A DNA stretch of 64,000 nucleotides from positions 1,488,001 to 1,552,000 of the forward strand of contig JAGUCH010000001.1 in the NCBI GenBank assembly GCA_019096065.1, given 5' to 3'. The translations under genes were made by a program, and so were the position numbers. This DNA comes from Paracyclopina nana. Lineage: Eukaryota > Arthropoda > Copepoda > Cyclopoida > Cyclopettidae. Positions 23,019-35,626 of this stretch are shown here, one piece after another. Positions within the stretch are counted from its first letter, which is position 1. Every line of letters begins with the position of its first letter. Under the pieces are notes generated by a model. It made no database searches. It worked only from the letters and a program-made list of their open reading frames with translations, and had not been told where the DNA came from.

Positions 23019-26006
23019 TATTTGTAGTTTTTTTTCAAATATTCAGTTATATTTGATGGACACCCATGCAGGCTGAATGTAGTGAATTCCCACAGTGTGA
23101 TGCAGTATTGGTAAGTGGCAAGAAGGCCATAATTCTTACCTGGAAATGAGAAAATTTCAAAGTTTTTAATTTGCTCAGGAATTTCATTTGTGGCCAGGTT
23201 TTTATGTCTATTTTAAGCAAAAATTCCTGGCAGTCACGCTGTGCTCAAACCTCAATTACTGGACACTTTTATGACCCGTTCACCCCAGTGTGTGAAAATC
23301 ATCAGTAGAAAAATATGCATTAATTCGCCGAATCTGGCCACTTCTTTTTCATCGCGCAGTTCAACAACCTTTTGCTATTGGATTTTGTGAAAGCTCTTCA
23401 AGAAAAAATATTACCACAGTGGAAACAAAAATGGAAATATGTTACAATATATCCCAAAGAGAATTCTTTTCTTTAGAATATCGGCCGGTTTTTGCACTCG
23501 TTGGGGCCTTTTTTGCACGGGCAAAAGGCGTAAAGCAAAAGTTGTTGCGGCCATTTTTTCTTTATCTCAGCTAAAGCGGAGAACAGCAAAAACTGGATAA
23601 ATCACAATTGGTTTGAGCCAGCATATAGCAGAGAGCCCCTCAGTGCATGCAAAAAAGGGATATGATGCAATCTTTGGTTCTGCCAAGTCCATTCAATTTG
23701 GTCTTTATCAAAGTTTCTCCGCCTTCTATGCGTACTACAAAAAAGGGGGGAATTCGCAGAAAAGGGAATAGCTCGCTTAGATCCTTTCTCTTTACTTTTT
23801 TTACATATTTCAGTGTCCTTGGGCAAAATCGAGTAAAAATGGGGAACGACGAGCACAGTCGGGGGTACCCACACCAAAAACCCTAAAAAGTTTCATCTTC
23901 CAAAAATGCCCTTATTCACAGGAAACTAATTATGCTTGGCTTTCCAACGAGGAAACGGAATTCCACTGTATTTTTTAAATAGCTTACCAAAAGAGTTAAC
24001 AACCTTCAGACAGAATAATATAACACGACTTGGCACGGCGGTCTAGTATATAATATGGGAGCTATTTAAAGGATGGCACATTTTTCATATTATGTTCTTG
24101 AGAGCAAGGGAACTTTGCCTCCCTTTTATTGACAGCAGCCGCCCTACTTAACAATGGCAAAGTTGCCACTCTCTCCAGCTTGTGAAGGCCCCCAAGTCAT
24201 CCATTATGTGGACAACTACTTTTGTTTATCCATTAATTCTCAATGTTAGGCATAAAAGAAGAGCGCGCGTAGAAACGCGCGCGCGCGTGGGCGGATGCGC
24301 GTACGCTGCGCGCCCTCCTTTTTTCTTAAGCTTACTCATCAATCCGGAAGAATCTAGGTGAAAGCACTTTTTTTGATATGACAACGGAACAGAAAAAGAG
24401 CCTTTTTTCATGGCAAAGTTGACTGTAAGCTACAATAATATAGGGCTTTTTTTCACCCCTTTTTGGGGCTGTTTCACCAATTTCGAGTGTGTACCATAGT
24501 AAGTTCTTTTCATGTGACATTTATAGAGAGAAAAGTTTTTGGCATGGTAGTTATCTCGAAAAAAAGGCCAGAGGCAGCTACAAAAGTTTCCCATTTGAAG
24601 GCCGCTGCTAGCTGAGTGAGGTCACATGTATAGTATAGTAGCCTTTGTGGATTAACAACGATGAAAGCAGAAGAAGTGTAGCCAAATAAGCCCACTTCTA
24701 GAGAGAGAAAAAAGAGACATTCCCATGCGATCCTTGATTTCCTCGAGTGGGAATAAAACTGGTGAAAACACCTGCACACAGCTGCTGGAAAAAGGCCCTT
24801 GCTAAGGCCATAGTATATAAGGCTGGTTTAATAAAACTAGCAGTAATGTTCTTCTTCTGCGACAAGACTTTTATTAAGTGGTACATGCGAAGGGAGCAAA
24901 AACAAAGGCTTTCACTCTCTATTCTGGATTTTGAGCCTGTAATACGCTAGGGGCTTTTAGTAATGAGCAAACAGCAGCCAAAGCTTGTTTGATCGTTCAA
25001 CAGATGAGCACGTGGCATGAAGTTTGCCATTATGTAAAATCTAGCGTGGCTGACAACAAGCAAGGCCACTCTAATTCTTCTTTTGTATGAAATTAGGAAA
25101 GGCTTCATTTGTCACTTACACTGTCGTGAGCAGAGCCCTTAAATAAAATAACATTTTACGTAGCACACTGGGCCTTTTGTATCATAATCATAAAGTGAAG
25201 GCCTTTCTGCTTAATAATGCCATCAAAGTAATTGGCCTACTTTTCAATAGTGAGGAGAAAGCTGCAACTTGGTTAAAATTCAGTGTTTTTTTTTCCTCGC
25301 TGTGCGCGCGAGTAGAAAAAATCCAGTTTGCTTGTCTAGCTCTCAAAATGATTGTCATTCATAATATTCATCATATCTGGCTGCATGCTTACTTACCACA
25401 GCAGCTCTTTGTTCCACTTTTTTGTGCGTCTGTAACTGAATTAGTAGGCCTCTATATACTATATATTTGACTTATCCACAATTGACGTCATTTGGACTTT
25501 CTTCGCTGCCCACAAATGAAACATGATTGATAGCAGAATTTCAAATAGTATTTGAAAGTAACTGCCAATAATACTCGATTTTTAGGTACCATAAAAGCCA
25601 ACTATTTACCAAGCATTTAGGTACAATTCTAATGGCTATAATTATCAGATAACGAGCCTCAACTATGGCGATCATGCGATCTCAGAAAAGTACAAAAAGA
25701 ACTTGTTTGTACATAGCTGCTATGTAGTATACAGCAATTGTAGTTGTAATAATAATGGCAAAATTGGTGAGAGCACTACTATATGCTTCTGCTGAGCTTC
25801 TATAGTAGTTTAGAAGAGAGGAAGAAAAACAATCTAGGAAAAAAATGGAGAGAAAATTGGTCCATACACAATATTCTAGAGCAGCAGCTGAGCTGTGTAT
25901 ATAACCTTTAATGCCATAAAATGTAAGCACCTTCATCATATCGAATGAGAGGCGGATCTTCACGAGTTTTTTTTGGCTGTAGCAAATTTTTGAGGTTCCA
26001 TGAATG
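23019..26006. other. Gene-poor region with a GC-rich patch
   Basis: No supported gene. A short patch at about 24268-24318 is an alternating GCGCGC/CGCG run in otherwise AT-rich DNA, which may form Z-DNA or be a CpG-rich regulatory spot. TATATA-type steps are frequent at 25440-25470 and 25720-25740. Confidence 0.4.
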
Positions 26007-26289
26007 TATACCCAACCAGAAATTTTCCCATGTTTTCTTAAAGTTATTTTAACGTGTTAGCACTCCTTCGTTTTACCCAGGTTGAGTTTATGTCGTTATG
26101 TAACATTAACTTCAGTACCACCTACGTAAAAAATCGAAGGTGACACGGAAAAAAAGGTGTTTTTGATTTTACCAAGGTGTCAAGGCAGTTAATGTTACAT
26201 AATGACTTAAACTCAATGTTGATAAAACGTATAAGTTTCACTGAGAGTTTTTTTGGCGTATGAGGGCTCAGAATTTCTGGTTGGGTATA
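26007..26289. mobile_element. Fold-back MITE with TA-flanked terminal inverted repeats
   Basis: The ends are exact inverted repeats: TATACCCAACCAGAAATT at 26007-26024 and its complement ending at 26289. A second inner inverted repeat (26082-26111 with 26187-26216, 28 of 30 matching) makes most of the 283-bp element self-complementary. The terminal TA suits a Tc1/mariner-type TA target duplication. No coding capacity. Confidence 0.8.
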
Positions 26290-27276
26290 GTATATCAAGA
26301 AGGGGGCGTCAAGATTCCACGTAATTAGAGGTGGCTTGACTGACGTTTCGTGCTTGGCACTTTACCCCTTTGTTTCCAAAGACCAACAAAAATAGCCAGT
26401 TTTCTACTCATCGTTCAAAACAAATTTCATTTTCGTAGATGTCCTAATATTTCTACTACAATAGACATGACCTTTGGTGAATTTCCATCAAACTTGGAAC
26501 GAAACAAGATTAGCTTTTCAACCTTTCTTCTTCCTCTGCTTGAAATGTCATTCTGAACCCTAAAGCGATCTGGCGCACGATTAAGAGCAGCCGAAAATCC
26601 CGCAGATGTGACTGTAAGAGGATTACAGCTTGGATTTGCAAATCCCACCTTGAAGTCTCAATTCAATTTAGCTTATTTGCCATTGCAGTGTAACATAGGA
26701 GTAGTGAAATTGGTCCAAATCTGGACTTTTCATTCCAACATTTTTGTCAATCCAAAAACCGAAAATGTTTGCTTCTCCCCTTATTTATGAATACACTTCT
26801 GGTAAAAGGCAACCTCATTAAACGTGGGTGTGTACATAATACCATTTGGGCTATCAAGCATTGCGTGGTTATACTGCTTCAATGAAGCTCTTCACCACAA
26901 TACGACTTTGATGTCAAGTGAGCCTCGTCATCTGCCTCGCACTAGAAAGCTCGGAGAGTATTTATAACCTCACATAAAGTACTTAGTGGCTGCTAATTAA
27001 AAATGCATACTGCAAAGTGCTACCACTAAATACAGCACCAGCAACAAGAAAGTGCATAATTGAAATCATAGTACTTCATAGCTGAGGGCCTCGTCAGCTA
27101 GATGTGACAGGCATAATTACACGCAGCGCATAATTTAGTATACCATACACCCAAATTACTCCACAAGCTCTAGTTACGAGAGGGCCCAAGAAAAAAAGGG
27201 AAATTCGATACAGTTATGCTCTATATGTATTTTCCAGTTGTATCTGCTCGAAAAACATGATGAATCGGAGCACTGA
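26290..27276. other. 3' flank of the ADAMTS-like gene
   Basis: No supported exon. The short open frames at 26350-26790 show no domain. Confidence 0.4.
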
Positions 27277-30200
27277 TTAAGGTCTACATTCTCCATTTTG
27301 GCAGTAGTAATCAATTTGTCGCGTGTCACGATGGCACCAAGTTCCTTGCGGAAACTCTGCTTCGATGGCAACAAGGTTGCTTTCTAAGTAGTAGAAAGGT
27401 CGGCTCCACCGCAGCACGGGATGGTGGCCGTCAAACTGGCAAAAGATTTGGCAAGATTGATCCACAAACTCTCCAGAGTAAAGGCCAGGCAAGCCTCGCA
27501 CTGAGCCAGTGGGCTCAGCTGACTCGCTGGGATTAACCTGCTTCTTCAGCACTTGGGCCTTGTACATCAAGCATCGTCTCGTAGCGACGGCTTCGCGCGT
27601 GCGGCGAATTCTGCATAGCTCGCTGTCATCGCACAATTCCCACTTTTCAGCCTCGCCAATACATTGACTTGAAAATGGGCAAGGTTGAATGGAATCGGAT
27701 AAAATTAAGGGAAATTGTTAGAGCCATGTTTTTCCCATTGTTTATCTGATTCCATTCAACCTTTTCTCAACAGGGAATTGCTGTTGGCTTATACAACTTC
27801 GCGTAAGCCTTCGAAAGCCTTTGGACTTTGAGATGCAGCCAGATTTGCAAGGTCCCCATTCCCAAGGCCCCCATTCAGGCTTGGATGCTTCAGTCACATT
27901 TGATTGGGTAGCAGCAGAATAAGAGAGGCATTCTCCTTCGTAGCAACGTTTACCAGGGCCGCACTCAGATCCTGAGGTAATTAATAATTTGGAGTCTAGA
28001 AATTCAGTTGAAAATTCGTCTTTGTCAGTATCTTGCTGTAGTTTTACATTTAGAGCTTTAAGAGCAATCAGGCTAAAAACTCACTCTTTTCGGTGCTTAG
28101 GAAATTACTTTTTAAATCAACAAAATGCCACGTGGAAGCGTTTACCAAATGGGTATCTCAACTCTTGCTACAAATGCTAAATGTGTGCAAGGAAGAATTG
28201 CAGCAAAACTTTGCACTTTCCTCGAGGAGCATAGCCCATTATTTTCTGCAAGTTTCTCTGGCCTGGCCAAAACAACCAAGATGGATGCTTTCTATACATG
28301 TATACTTTGTGGGGTATTTTGCAGGTTGTGAAAAAAATATGAAAGCTAAACCTTGGAGAGCTGGTCCAGCCAAAAATAGGGAAGCATCTGTGGGCCTTTC
28401 TTTACAAAGGAGCACCTGGCATCTTGTCCCACCATTGTCCATGGCCAAGGCTGTGAAGGCCTTCAAAAATAGCTGGCATTGCTCATCTGGGCTGATAAGC
28501 AGGCCAGGCTGCCCATCAAAATCCATTGAGATGGCCTCTTCTTTGGAGTCTTCAAACAGGCACTTTAGCGAATTGCTTCTCAGCTGATCTTCGAGGGTTT
28601 GACGTGAGCAGTTTGACCAAGAAGTTTCGCCAGAAGTTCCTCGTGAAGGACTCATAATGTATCCATCCTTCAAATACTACAATTCATCTGCCAATTCTCA
28701 AATTTCCCGATTTTCATTGACGTCAAAAATATTGGAAGAATGAGGCCTACTTTTGACATTTTCAAAGGTCTATTGAAAAAAATGAAGATACTGCGCTTTT
28801 GACGTCTTATAATGCCCTGTTCATGTACAACGAATAATTCCCAGTGACACATTTTTGGTTACTAATAAAAGGCGGCAACCAATAATTTTAATGAAGGCTA
28901 AGCCAGAGACTGTGCAGCGTTTTTAAGGGCAAATTACTTAGATGCTCAAAACATTTTTAAATAGAATCAGCTGACCACTCAATTTTGGGCTGAAAAGGCT
29001 GCTTATCACCAAAAAACCCTTTTTTCAATTGATAGTCAAAATGGAATTTCTCGAATAAAATTGTGCTGAAATCGCTCTTCTAGGTTACTAGGCCGTTCTC
29101 ACTCATATTGCCAGAAATAGCTAAGCAAAGCTAAGGTAAAAATAGCAAAGCAAGCGCTCAATATTTCAAGCAAAGCAGGCAACTCCTTTTTTAATGTTGA
29201 GCGAAATTAGCCAGTTAATTATTAATTAATCATACCCCAATATACGCTAATACGCTAATTAATTAATAAGCTAGTTAATTTGCTCAACATTTCGAACTTG
29301 CAACTGCTTTGCTCTTAAAAATGTTGAGCGTTTACTTAGCTATTTCTACCTTAGTTTAGCTTTTTCCGGCAGTATGAGAACGGCCTACTTGAAGAACTTG
29401 GAACCGTCAGAATATAAAAACCTCTCGCGTTTCCCCTAACGAAGGAGATGCACATGAACGGGACATAATAACAGAGGGCTTTGAAAAGTTTGTACGTTTT
29501 TAAAAAGCGTACTATCGCTGACAGGCTGTCAGTCACATTTTTTGTTGCTGTACCTGATCACAACCAGAGAAATCATCGTGCCTCATTCCGAGTGCATGGC
29601 CGATTTCATGCGCCAGAATGAAGCCCGATCCGAATCCCGCGGAGGGATAAGGATTATTATCACTGTGCATTTTGTGCGTTCCCAGCTCGGCGACGAGGCA
29701 GGAAAAGTCAGGCTTGCAAATGCCATCAGTGTTGGCCAGTCCCAGCGTGTTGAAACTGCCCACATCTGACCACAAATCCAAGCCTGTCAAATAGACGGCC
29801 AAATCCCAATGCGAGCCAGGATTGGAGTCTGCATCGGGATTGTTCAGCGCGGCCTGGTACTTGCAAAACGACTCCAAAATCTTCAGTTGCTGCCCGTTGA
29901 AATTGACGAGTTCAAGGGGAGGCCGCAGCTGGATTTCCAAATGGTTCAGCCGAATTTGGAGGCTTCGCTGATTCGCGAGCAAACTGGGCAGCCGGTAGAG
30001 GGCTTGCACTTGATTGATCAAGGCCAAAATGGAGTCGGTGATTTGAGCATGATCTAGCACCTGGCTCAATATGGAGTACACGGACGAGTCGACAAATACG
30101 GCCAGCTCTAATGTCATGTTACCATCATTTGGTGGGTTCCTGTACGTCAGAAAGCAGCCTTCACTGATCATCTCTGATAATCACTAATAAACAGGATCTC

Positions 30201-32631
30201 CACTAAATACTTGATTGCTTGGTGTGAGCTTTGTTTTAAGCTCAGTTGCGGCGCTAGGGGGCGCTGCTAAAATTCGAACACCAAATATTGGCGTATGAAG
30301 CGGGTTCTGAGAAGTTTCCACTTTTTCTTGATTCTTTCATAAATAGTCATAGTATTAAAAGGTTAAATTACAATCTTTCCAACACCATTGAAGTAGATCA
30401 GACCCGAAAAAAGCAAAAAATCCAAAATATGGTCTCAAATTGCCATAAAAAAGGTTGTCATTCTCACTCACAAAAATGCAGACAAACGAATATTCAGTCA
30501 TTACAGATATCTTTAAGGAGTTATTTCTTTTCCCTTTTCGCTATTTATTGAGTGATGCAATACTTTCAGGAATTCACTGCAGAAAAAGTTCAAAATTGCA
30601 ATTTAGGTTTAGTTTAGATCATTACGTAATCAAATGACTGTATGAGCGCCAAGCATCTAACGCCATCTGTGGCGGCTTCGAAAACTAAATCGGCGCAGTG
30701 CAAGCAATGAAGTATTAGATAGCAATTCCTTTTAAAATTATGTCACAGTGGCTCAAAATGCCTTCTTGACGCACACGGGGAAAAAACTCGCGAAATCGCA
30801 CGAGTCAATTTTCATAGGGCCGAAAGCTAAAAACTGACATTCAGAGCTCCCAAGTCCGCAAATTTCCGCAGCCAATTTTGATGAATAATCATTGAATGGG
30901 GCCTGATTAACCTCTCAGTCATTAAAGAACAATTTAATTCGATTCCAATCAAAAGTTGTGACTGCCCCAAAAATGGGCAAAAATGGCTATTCTACCATTT
31001 TCCTTGAAGAACACTATTTCAAGCAAAGTTAGATTTTGAAGTCGAATACTTATCAGTCAATTCATACCAGTTTTGACTCTTTTCTTTGCCTAGAAGTCAA
31101 CCAAATTATAATTTGAAAATTGGTTGCGAAATGAGAATTCGGGCGATTTGGCGGATTTTCTCATGCGCGTGAAAACGGCTTTTTGACCCACTGTGTGTGC
31201 GAAATTTGGATTCTGGTCATTTTTCAGGCAAATAGTATTTGTAATATGAAATTTTCTTGCAAGCTTCAAGGCCTAATTTCGAAAAAATGAAAGTATTGGC
31301 ATATTTAAAGTTGTTTCAGGATTTTTTTGAGATGGATACGATATTTGAGCCAATTTTAAGGCAAATCACCATCGAGCAGCCATAACGTAAAGAAATGGTG
31401 ATATTTTAAAAAGCAGCTAATTTCAAAGTTCACCTCGGCTGCGAAGAAGCATTTGTCAGGCTTGGAACAAAGATTTGGTCTGAATGGAAGTCTTCTCCAA
31501 TGAGGCCTGACTTAAGAGGCTGCTTTAGAGGCTGTAGTAGAGGCTGCGACCTCGAGACGGAAGTGAGCAGAACGGGAATGCCAGAATCCCCCGCCTTGGC
31601 GAAATCATCGGAGTTATTGTGAAAACTGGCAATGTCAAAAGATTCGCCCGTGTCAGACGTTGACAGAAATCCTCTGATAAATTTCCCATTGTGACACTCC
31701 GAGACTGCGGCCACTGTGCGGTGGTGGCCAGACTCGTCAAAATGCGTAAAATGCTCGCAACGATTCGGATCGTAATCCTGCCGATCCAAAACATCGACAT
31801 TCCTAATGAACAACAATAACAGCACCGCATCATCAGCCTCTTTAAATTGGAAAATGCTCTTTTATTGCAGCTGCAATTTTTTTTTTGTATCATCATCACA
31901 AGTGCAACTTCCAATTAGCAGTTTTGATGATGCAGGCTGACTTGCGGAGTAAAAGGTGTTTTTTAAATGCACTTTTTCCGCGTAATGTACTAGCATGTTA
32001 AAAATGTAGAAGAAAAAATTGAAGCTTAAAAACAGGTTTTCTCGGTTACTGTCAATTAGGAAAAGCGGTGAAAATATTTATGGCGAGTGCAGAAATGCCA
32101 ATTTTCCGGAGAGCTATTGTCTTTGGGCATCGCATGAAGAAAAAAATCCAAAGCTATCTCAAGATCTCGGGCAATAAAAGAGCATAAAGAGAGAGAGAGC
32201 TGTCGATGTAAAAATTACCGAAAGTTGACCGTGAAACCTGATTTGCTGCCTTGGAACGAGGTTGCTGGCTGCCTGAAAATTATCTGCGCATTTCTGCTGA
32301 ATGGAAAACGAAACGACCTCTGGAAAGCCTGGATCTCATAGACGACAACCTCGGTGCCCAACTGTCCGAATCTGAGAATTCTACCAGCATCTAGTGAATA
32401 AAGAAGAGCAACAAAGGTCATCTCGGGTCAAAAATGGCCTTTACGCGAGGGGACTCGGCAAAAACTACCTTAACTCTGCTACAATATATACCAAAGAAAG
32501 CCGCTTCTACAATAATATAATAGAGTAGTAAATTGTTGCGTGTGGAGCGACTTACCTTCGATGGTCTGAGCCGAGAGGATGAGGACAAGGCCAATAAAGG
32601 CCACGGTCCAATAGTAATAATGCCCGTTCAT
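27277..32631 (-). CDS. ADAMTS-like secreted zinc metalloprotease
   Basis: Seven exons: 32631-32556, 32390-32219, 31802-31434, 30139-29554, 28676-28352, 27971-27761, 27667-27277; 709 aa. A signal peptide (AFIGLVLILSAQ) is followed by a propeptide, a reprolysin catalytic domain starting near residue 206, the zinc motif HEIGHALGMRHDD at 383-395, and a Met-turn region (YIMSPSRGTSGETSWSNCS). Next come a disintegrin-like region (DFDGQPGLLISPDEQC...), a thrombospondin type 1-like segment (WGPWEWGPCKSGC) and a cysteine-rich end (GTWCHRDTRQIDYYCQNGECRP). It stops there: the spacer and extra TSP1 repeats of typical ADAMTS proteins are absent. Such enzymes cleave extracellular-matrix proteins. All seven joins keep frame. 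The third intron (31433-30140) is about 1.3 kb, and another holds a MITE. Confidence 0.9.
27668..27760 (-). other. Hairpin-shaped 93-bp intron of the ADAMTS-like gene
   Basis: Inverted repeats of 23 bp (27681-27703 and 27741-27763, one mismatch) span most of the intron. The donor GT lies inside the outer arm, three bases in. The acceptor TTTTCAAG lies 13 bp past the other arm. Joining 27761 to 27667 restores the TSP1-like reading (VEKSQCIGEAEKWELC). The structure resembles an intron born from a small inverted-repeat element. Confidence 0.65.
29089..29387. mobile_element. MITE with TA-flanked inverted repeats in an ADAMTS-like intron
   Basis: The ends TAGGCCGTTCTCA (left) and TGAGAACGGCCTA (right) are exact complements, and homology continues inward with small gaps (CATATTGCC/GGCAGTATG, then AGCTAA/TTAGCT). 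Inner inverted blocks containing AATGTTGAGC add a second stem. TA at both ends suggests TA target duplication. About 299 bp, no coding capacity, within the intron between the catalytic exon and the Met-turn exon. Confidence 0.8.
30256..30265 (+). promoter_or_regulatory. CTCF-like motif AGGGGGCGCT
   Basis: Matches the CTCF core (AGRKGGCRC). The 14-mer TAGGGGGCGCTGCT here recurs exactly at 54559-54572. It lies in an ADAMTS-like intron. Confidence 0.3.
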
Positions 32632-35626
32632 CTTGTCTCCTTTTTCGTGGGAAAACAGTATTTATGGTGTGACACTAGTATTGTTATTGATGAATCACTC
32701 TTTTGTTATTACTCCGCTGCTGCCTTTTAACAGGGAGAGAGTCCTTCTCCGCTCGATGGCTCAGCGACGACTAAATCGTGAAGACGGAGCAACTCGCGAC
32801 AGCGCAGCGCTGCGCTCAATTTCTACACCAGAAAAAAAACTTGAACAGGAACCATCGTGAAAAATTCTTGAAATTCTCAAATTTAGTGGAATGAAATTCC
32901 GCGTTAATTTCCATTGACTCCAGAAAACTTGAAAACTTGAAAGGCGGATCTGAGAGGCAAAAGTTGGGCCCGTGGCACCCGCGTGAAACAAGTCAAATAT
33001 TTGTATGGAATAAAGTCGTAGGCGAGAGATTCAAAGGTCTTGAGCTAGCTGCTCCTTTGAGGATCAAAGAGCGCAGTAAAAATTGGACCAGCCTTTCTCC
33101 TCGAGAGTGCAAAATCTCGACGAAATTCGCAATTGCCGCAGTTTAAGGTATTGCTATACTTCATGTCGACCAAAGGCTTTCTTCGAAACATATCGACAAT
33201 TCGGCCTCTGCTGCGATCAACTCTCAAGACCATTTTTCAGGCGTAATAGCTCTGATTCATGCTGTCATGCATTATTAATGCGCTGGAAGAGTATTTTTGT
33301 GCAGTCACCGGTTTCACACTAATCACGCGGCGAGTTGCCACGGAAAGAGGACTGGCATTTTTATATATGCGAGGTTGCGTGGCTAAAAGTAATATTCTTC
33401 CGTTTTGCCGCCCTGCCTTTATCATGGGAACAAGGAGACCTCAGAGAGGTCTATTGCCCCATACGTTGCATACGTCACATTGCCATACATGCTGATACAC
33501 AGATGTACTTATATGAGATATGATAGGGCGAAAAACGAGAAGGAGCCTCGATAAGCGTCGATATCAACGGCCGCGGTCGTTGCTCGGAATTTGCAGACAA
33601 GGTGGCGCCACCATTATTTGACAATTGTCTGGCAGCAAATGCTGAAAAATGGGGAAAAAGCCTTATTATTCGGGTGTAGCTACCACAAAGCTTAAAAGTG
33701 CGAGGATGTACTTGGAAGTTTGCTGCAGTAGACGAAGAAGAAAACGCTGCAGGCCACAAAGTTTGAGTCATTACGGATAATTTCAGCTCGCAGCTCAACC
33801 CCACCAGACAAACAGAGAGCATAAGCTGCAAAACCCATTCATGTTGTTGCAATGGCACTCATTTTTCAACACCGGCGATGCTTAGCCCGCGTAATTATCG
33901 TGCCGCGCCCCGCATTTGAAAATTCTGCCATTTTTCCGCCTCTTTTCCTCCTTGATTTACGACGGCCATCAATAAACAGGCGGCTGATGACTAATGCTTC
34001 ATAACTTCAGGCCCAGCTCTCTCTCTCGCTCGCTCCATTATGAAAAACTGCATTTTCCACGCGTGGAACTGCACTTGAAGCTGGAAGTGCAAAAGTAAAC
34101 AACATTTCCCGCATTTTTGATTTTCGGGCGTCCTTCCTCGCACAATGAATTGCCCATTGAAATTTCAATGCCGCGTTTATTTACCATTTGGCTTCGGCCG
34201 CGCACGTGATTTTGTGAACAACGAAAAAAGTGACAATTACGACCAACATGGACGGAGCCGGCTAAATCGGACCCAAAAATGCACTCCACGCCATCCCATT
34301 GGTTCACCCAGGCACAAACGTTTGCATTTCCAGGGCTCATTGGACAAGTGGCTGTCGTTAAGCGGATTTTCCGCCAATCCGACGGGCGTTAACAAACGCA
34401 CGTGCAAATCGAGATCGACGCGCTCGATGGTACCCGCAAAAATCGCCATTTCTGCTCGACTTCGTGAAGTGCGGAAAAAACTGAATGCACCATTGGAATC
34501 CGTGGATTTTTCTGCATGGATGAATCATGCAATTTAGGTGAGAATATCGTTTTTGGTGTAATGACGCATTAGCTTTGGCGGAGGATCGATTTTGAAGTTT
34601 GACAGTCGCAGCTTTTCAAGCTCTGAAGCTCAGCACCGCGGGCATGCGCGACTTTTCAACTGTCAAAAAGCGTTGCCAGACAAGGCAGTTTGCATGCTGC
34701 ATTCAGTAATTTTTCGATTAACATCACTGAGAAAATGCGCGCGCCCGCGAGTTCATTTCACAGGGGTCAACTACAACTTTCAAACTCTCGATAATCTGAA
34801 AAGCCTCCAAATACTTGTTTCGGACGGAAAATTCCCTGTTCACAATTTATTCCTTCATGAAAGCGAATTTGAGTCATCATCGGGGAAAGTCGATCAAATT
34901 TGTTGGATTGATTTGTGACTGATTTTGGGGGCGGCGTAGTTTCAGTTTGCGTTATGTTTATGATGCTCTTCAGATGCCGTTGTTGGTGCCACATGGCAAA
35001 GATGGCGGCACTCGAGGGTGAATCACCTTATCCCGTCGGTTGTTCTGAGCGGCCACCATATTCCAATAGACTTTCTCTGCTAGGCTGCCAACTCACTTTC
35101 CTGCCACAAAAAAAATCCCAGCCATGCCATGCGCCCAACAAAGCTCCATTTGCCGTGATGGCTATTTTGCTGTAATTTCAGTACGACCCAACAGTTGTTG
35201 AATTTTCGCCAAAAAACTAGCTGAAAGCGGTTTATTTCGCGCTCGCAAAGTTTTACGCGCGAGAAAACAAGGCAAAGTGGCGCTTTTGCTTCCTGTCAAA
35301 GTAGGTTGACCGTTTTCTCCGCGCGGATCTGGTCGCGCTGTGGCTGTCAACTGTGGGTTCGTTGATTGGCTGGCCCGGACTTGCACGGCGTGCAATCATT
35401 CGAGTAACGACATCAGCCTCGACAAGAAGTACAACACCGTCATCATCGTCCTCAATCCATCTCCACGGGCGAGGATCCAACCCCTCTCAGTACAACCAAA
35501 AAAGCAACATCGAGCAATCGCACCTTCCTCCTTCTCCTCCGCTTCGGCCTTCGCTTCCCGATCATCATCCAACCTCGATACTGTTCTTCTCCAAGTGTGT
35601 GTCTAAAAAAAGAGCCAAAAATCAGC
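32632..35626. other. Upstream region between the ADAMTS-like and Mxd genes
   Basis: About 3 kb between divergent start codons, with no supported exon. It becomes CpG-rich toward the Mxd gene (from about 34.0 kb), as the Mxd introns are. AGGTGGCGCCA at 33600-33610 is a CTCF-like core. The 5' UTR and promoter of Mxd are presumably near 35.3-35.6 kb. Confidence 0.45.
33600..33610 (+). promoter_or_regulatory. CTCF-like motif AGGTGGCGCCA
   Basis: Matches the CTCF core, in the gap between two divergent genes. Function is inferred only. Confidence 0.3.

Noticed and set aside
35340..35606. Open frames just upstream of the Mxd start (88 codons at 35340-35606; a second from 35353)
   Set aside because: The Mxd start at 35627 gives the exact Sin3-interaction helix; these upstream frames show no homology and probably cover the 5' UTR.
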